Part shown: one piece after another, positions 61,662 to 64,000 of the stretch
How the letters are laid out: each line of letters starts with the position of its first letter
Position numbering within the stretch: position 1 is the stretch's first letter
From: Atopsyche davidsoni
Lineage: Eukaryota > Arthropoda > Insecta > Trichoptera > Hydrobiosidae
Reading direction: 5' to 3'
Assembly (NCBI GenBank): GCA_022113835.1
Contig: JAILWY010000023.1
Coordinates: forward strand, 7,440,001 to 7,504,000
DNA length: 64,000 bases
Notes under the pieces: generated by a model
Told to the model about the DNA's origin: nothing
Seen by the model: only the letters and a program-made list of their open reading frames with translations
Databases searched by the model: none
Position numbers and translations under genes: made by a program

Positions 61662-64000
61662 TTAAGTCGTTTTGAACCATTTTGGAACTTTACTATTTTT
61701 GGAGCTGGAGGGTCCAGGTACACTGAAAGGTTGGATCGTTTTTGCGCCAGCAGTAACTACGTGATGAGAACTACCAACTTCACTGTTGGATGTACCGGGG
61801 ACTGCGTTGCTAGTTGTAGCAGTCACTCTCACAGGATGGGAATTGATTCCCCTGTAAAATAAATCAAGTTAACAATTTTATTGCAGCTTGTAATAACCTG
61901 ATAATTTAAAATATAAGATATTTATGAATGTAAGCACGCAACCTGGATTTGCAGGCAGAGAAAGATGCGGCCTGCGGTGATGAAAGTTTAGACAATATGT
62001 CATCTTTGAGATATTGGCAGTGCATACCAGCTTCAATGTTTGTTTCATCTACACGAGGACCAAAATGTAAAAGAGCATTTGGAACACATTTCACATCAAC
62101 AAGAGTACTAGTAGGACTCAGGATTTGTTTGGGTGGGGTAAAATCTGTAAGACAAATTGATATTAAATAAAAATAAATATCAGCTGAAAAAGAATCACTT
62201 CTTACTTATTAAATCCATACATACACAAGTCAAACTGTTCATGTGGGTTTTGCATATAATGTTTTACAAAGTTCATGACTGTCTGGATAGTGTCAATAGG
62301 ACCAAAAGTTCCTTGCAAGACTGTCCTGTCTGGGAAAAGTACACGCAGTACTACTTTCCTATAATCATGGAGTTGTGTTATTATCTGCAAATAAATACAT
62401 AATAAATTAGAGTAGGTTTATTAATCATTACTCATAAGTTCCTTTAAATAGAAACATGTAAAATATACTCGTCTATTTTCTTCAAGATTTTTCATGGCGG
62501 CTGAAGTCAGAGGGGCATCGTCTAATTCCTCTCTTTGTTTCACTAAATCTTTAAATAGACTTCTCACTTCAGAAACAGTTAAGTCATAAAAATCATCAGG
62601 TAAGTCATCATACGGCAATTGGCTGGCCATCGCTTGTGAAAATACCAGTGCATTTCTTTCCCCAAGCTGTAAATGAGAATAAATATAAAAATGATTCTGA
62701 AATATTTGGTGCACATCCATAATATAAAAAAATTTGAAAATTTTACCACAATTATTTCATCATTGAAGTCTGGTTCAAATTCTGCATTGTTCAAGGTAGA
62801 TTCTGGATCTGCTGACACCTCGGCTATTGGAATGATAATGTCCTCCATTTCTTCAACTGCTGGCAGTGGTTTTACTTCATGGGTAATTAGTTTATTACTG
62901 ACTGTAATATGTGGAGATTTATCCACAGAAGAGTCTTCTTTTTCCAATTCATTGTGAGCAATATTCTGAACAACTGAATTTGTGGAAAGAGGTTGTAGAG
63001 ATTTGGATTTTGAATTGAAATTGTCCTCTGATTTGGGTTTGGAAAGAAGAGGTGCTGATATATTGGCTTGGCTGAAATATTAAAAACAAAAATAAATTTC
63101 AATACCAATGTGTACTTATAACCATTTTTAGCATGTTGTAATATAATGTGAGTGAAAGAGACACAGAAGTTTCATTCACCTCTTTAAATATTATAGAAAA
63201 CTCAAATATTTTACAGCTTTTAACTTGACAGTGAAAATAATTTTTGTCTTTGAAATATATAATAAAATCTATTTACGTTTTCAGTTCTTCTGGAGTCCTA
63301 TGAACTAGTCTTAAAATAGCTCTACCATTAGTCAGGCCTAAGCTTTTTAAAGTTGTTTCTTTTAAGGGAGTCATTCCATAAACTTCTCTTCTCATATATA
63401 TTACGACAGGATTTAATTCAATATCGCTTTGATCTGGAACTAACATTCTAAGTATCTCAAGGAGAGTTGTTGAAGGATTAAAGGTTCCCATAATGCGATT
63501 ACCTGAAATAGTAACACTTATTTATTACAAAGGCAACATTTAAAATGAGATTTTTGTTAAGAAGAAAAAGCTATAAAAAAGGATCCCTCAGATGTTATGA
63601 TCCCTATAAAATGCACTTTTATATTCTAGAGTTGGTTTGAATTACATTGAATAACATTTATATTAGTAAAAAAATATTTGCTGACCACTTTCAAGTTGCA
63701 AGCCTAGTGTCACCTCAGATTCGGATCTCATGCGCTTAATAGGTGTCATTTCCAAAAGAGCATTGTTTGGTAAGCCGGAAAAGCGCATGATTGTTGAAGC
63801 ATCAATAATTCTCTTGTGGTGAGTCAAGTCATATTCTTCTGGATTGAATTCATGCTTTGAACAGGTTTGTTCCAAAATCTATCGAATATACGAGAAGACT
63901 AATTAACGGATCACGAATTATACGAAAGGTTGCGAGATATTAAATAACGATGACTAGACACATTAGTTTATTTGCTTTAGAATTTCACTGGTTTACCTGT
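61662..64000 (-). CDS. ASPSCR1/TUG-like UBX-domain protein, 5' end outside window
   Basis: Mammalian ASPSCR1 (TUG) binds and remodels the p97/VCP ATPase and holds GLUT4 vesicles in place. Exons on the minus strand: last four bases of one at 64000-63997, then 63878-63686, 63502-63277, 63071-62747, 62666-62469, 62384-62225, 62144-61943, 61851-61662; phases agree. The visible part starts in the N-terminal ubiquitin-like region (FNPEEYDLTHHKRIIDAS, RFSGLPNNALLEMTPI). The second ubiquitin-like module is in the next exon (NPVVIYMRREVYGMTPLKETT, LKSLGLTNGRAILRLV). A Ser/Glu-rich linker follows, then the UBX domain (VVLRVLFPDRTVLQGTFGP). The protein ends KVPKWFKTT, like the conserved KVPKWLK ending of the mammalian protein. 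The start codon lies right of the window. Confidence 0.9.

Overview
The window is AT-rich animal nuclear DNA. Genes are split by small to medium introns with GT..AG borders. It carries an insect-type gustatory receptor and piggyBac-like, mariner and pogo-like DNA transposons. Together these point to an insect, and the texture looks most like a moth or butterfly (Lepidoptera). The order is an inference, not proven here.

Layout. Positions 1 to about 20.5 kb have no protein gene I can support: AT-rich DNA broken by CpG-rich patches, several tandem arrays, a tRNA-like SINE fragment and a deleted piggyBac-like element (4776-5784). From 20.5 to 23.8 kb there is one weak candidate exon, an unidentified repeat and a broken mariner. 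From 23.9 kb on, the window is a dense run of eight multi-exon genes: PRMT7 arginine methyltransferase (-), UEV1-type ubiquitin E2 variant (+), cytochrome c1 (-), trailer hitch/LSM14 (+), a 15-PGDH-like short-chain dehydrogenase (-), ribosomal protein L18 (-), the DEAD-box helicase Gemin3/DDX20 (+), and a gustatory receptor (+). A ninth gene, the 3' part of an ASPSCR1/TUG UBX protein (-), runs off the right edge. I rebuilt exon borders by hand; every model keeps phase across all junctions and gives a length normal for its family.

The genes do not form one pathway. They are mostly housekeeping (protein methylation, K63 ubiquitin chains, respiration, mRNP control, ribosome, SMN complex, vesicle/p97 traffic). 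Three divergent pairs (PRMT7/UEV, CYC1/tral, RpL18/Gemin3) each share a short intergenic promoter region.

Most interesting points: (1) the 15-PGDH-like enzyme keeps its cofactor fold and active-site Tyr but has lost the catalytic Ser and Lys, so it is probably a pseudoenzyme; (2) two unrelated-looking piggyBac-like elements share one 5' design, two odd-centred palindromes spaced 42 and 43 bp, although the palindrome sequences differ completely; (3) the gustatory receptor stop codon lies inside the terminal repeat of a pogo-like element; (4) a long fold-back MITE is nested in an older relative inside the RpL18 intron; (5) trailer hitch has a perfect hairpin just after its start codon and two same-phase donors bounding a Pro/Gln segment.
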